A DNA stretch of 6,703 nucleotides, taken from positions 1-6,703 of the forward strand of contig JAMOQV010000122.1 of assembly GCA_027068615.1 (NCBI GenBank). The letters run 5' to 3'. How positions within the stretch are numbered: the first letter of the stretch is position 1; each line of letters starts with the position of its first letter. Shown here one piece after another: positions 5,641 through 6,703 of this stretch. Source of the stretch: Helicobacteraceae bacterium (GTDB lineage Bacteria; Campylobacterota; Campylobacteria; Campylobacterales; Sulfurimonadaceae). A program made the position numbers and the translations under genes. The notes beneath the pieces were generated by a model. That model did no database searches and was not told the origin of the DNA. It saw nothing but the letters and a program-made list of their open reading frames with translations.

Positions 5641-6703
5641 TTAACCGTTTCTTTTTTTCTGAATCTCTTCAGAAACATTTTTTGGAACTTCAGCATAGTG
5701 ATCAAATTCCATAGAGTATGTTGCTCTACCTTGAGTAGCAGAACGAAGGTCAGTTGAATAACCAAACATCTCAGATAATGGAACATGAGCGTCAACAATT
5801 TTGTTTCCACTTCTGTCACCCATAGAGTTAACTTGTCCACGACGACGGTTAAGGTCTCCGATAACATCACCCATAGACTCTTCAGGAACTTCAACTTCAA
5901 CTTTCATCATTGGCTCTAAGATAGAAGGGTTTGCTTTACGACAAGCTTCTTTAAATGCCATTGAAGCAGCAAGTTTAAATGCCATCTCATTTGAATCCAC
6001 ATCGTGGTATGAACCATCATAAAGAGTAACATCCATATCTTCCATTGGGTAACCTGCAAGAACACCAGTTTGCATAGCTTCCTCACAACCTTTCTCAACT
6101 GCAGGGATATATTCTCTTGGAACTGTACCACCTTTAATTTCATTATGGAAAACAAAACCAGTATCTTTTTCACCTGGTTTAACAGTGATAAATACATGAC
6201 CATACTGACCACGACCACCAGATTGTTTAGCGTATTTATACTCTTGGTTAACTTCCATATTGATAGTTTCACGGTAAGAAACTTGTGGAGCACCAACTTC
6301 AGCTTCAACATTGAACTCACGCTTCATTCTATCTACAAGAATTTCAAGGTGTAACTCACCCATACCAGAGATGATAGTTTGACCAGTTTCTTCGTCAGTA
6401 TTTACTCTAAAAGATGGATCTTCAGCAGCAAGTTTAGCAAGAGCTAGACCCATTTTTTCTTGGTCAGCTTTTGTTTTTGGCTCAACAGCAACAGAGATAA
6501 CTGGTTCTGGGAAGTCCATTCTTTCAAGAACAACTTTTTGGTCACCAGTACATAAAGTATCACCAGTAGTTGTAGCTTTAAGACCAACAACTGCACCGAT
6601 TTCACCTGCATAAATCTCTTTAACTTCTTCTCTTTTGATAGCATGCATCTTAACGATACGACCAACTCTCTCTTTTTTATCTTTAGTAGAGTTGTGAACA
6701 AAT
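5641..6703 (-). CDS. fusA: Elongation factor G, C-terminal half (5' end outside the window)
   Basis: EF-G is the cytoplasmic translational GTPase that drives translocation and, with RRF, ribosome recycling. The window holds 353 codons plus TAA, about half of the usual 690-700 residues. The frame stays open to the right edge and reads FVHNSTKDKKERVGRIVKMHA, so the true start is beyond 6703 and the ATG at 6648 is internal. Domain II end (GEIGAVVGLK, GDTLC), domain III (LAAEDPSF, ISGMGELHLEI), domain IV (PQVSYRETI, GGRGQYGHV, GGTVPREYIPAVEKG, DGSYHDVDSNEMAF) and domain V (EVEVPEESMGDVIGDLNRRRG, DLRSATQGRATYSMEF) follow in order and intact. The G domain is not in view. Codons are less A/T-rich than in the neighbouring genes, as expected for a highly expressed gene. 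In Campylobacterota fusA usually follows rpsL-rpsG; those would lie to the right. Confidence 0.98.
   Translation of the reverse strand, partial: FVHNSTKDKKERVGRIVKMHAIKREEVKEIYAGEIGAVVGLKATTTGDTLCTGDQKVVLERMDFPEPVISVAVEPKTKADQEKMGLALAKLAAEDPSFRVNTDEETGQTIISGMGELHLEILVDRMKREFNVEAEVGAPQVSYRETINMEVNQEYKYAKQSGGRGQYGHVFITVKPGEKDTGFVFHNEIKGGTVPREYIPAVEKGCEEAMQTGVLAGYPMEDMDVTLYDGSYHDVDSNEMAFKLAASMAFKEACRKANPSILEPMMKVEVEVPEESMGDVIGDLNRRRGQVNSMGDRSGNKIVDAHVPLSEMFGYSTDLRSATQGRATYSMEFDHYAEVPKNVSEEIQKKRNG

Noticed and set aside
5634..6701. Other-frame minus-strand and plus-strand open frames within fusA (5634-5900, 5801-6022, 5916-6320, 6070-6354, 6444-6701).
   Set aside because: All lie inside the EF-G gene, whose frame gives continuous conserved sequence; the alternatives resemble no protein.

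Overview
The window looks like AT-rich chromosomal DNA of a Campylobacterota (epsilonproteobacterial) species, most like the free-living Sulfurimonas group. The evidence is the strong A/T bias, the A/T-rich codon choice in everything except EF-G, the sequence character of the EF-G C-terminus, and promoters with recognisable -10 elements but no good -35. The genus is an inference; the genes themselves are clear.

Layout. Positions 1-104 are intergenic and hold a hairpin (67-88), probably the terminator of the minus-strand operon that follows. Positions 105-4724 hold three tightly packed minus-strand genes, transcribed from right to left: an M20 metallopeptidase of the carboxypeptidase G2 type (4724-3618), a RimK/GshB-like ATP-grasp ligase (3611-2694) and a large M14 zinc carboxypeptidase with FnIII and DNRLRE-type beta domains (2687-105). 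Only six bases separate each pair, and all three genes lie in one reading frame, interrupted by a single TAA and a single TAG. A short intergenic region (4725-4769) with overlapping divergent -10-like elements separates this operon from bpt on the plus strand (4770-5483), an aspartate/glutamate leucyltransferase of the N-degron pathway. After a 157-base AT-rich spacer with a 10-bp hairpin, the 3' half of fusA (EF-G) enters on the minus strand and runs off the right edge.

How the genes may work together. The ligase belongs to a fold group that joins amino acids, often glutamate, to carboxylates. The M20 enzyme resembles an enzyme that removes C-terminal glutamate. The M14 enzyme has an arginine (R247) at the position that sets S1' specificity, as in M14 enzymes that remove acidic residues. 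The best reading is a small writer/eraser cassette for acidic (Glu/Asp) additions to an unknown protein, peptide or cofactor. It is analogous in logic, not in proven homology, to RimK tailing of ribosomal protein S6 or to TTLL/CCP glutamylation of tubulin. The individual enzyme families are secure. The shared substrate is a hypothesis. bpt and fusA are ordinary housekeeping genes. No CRISPR array, insertion sequence, tRNA or rRNA gene was seen.
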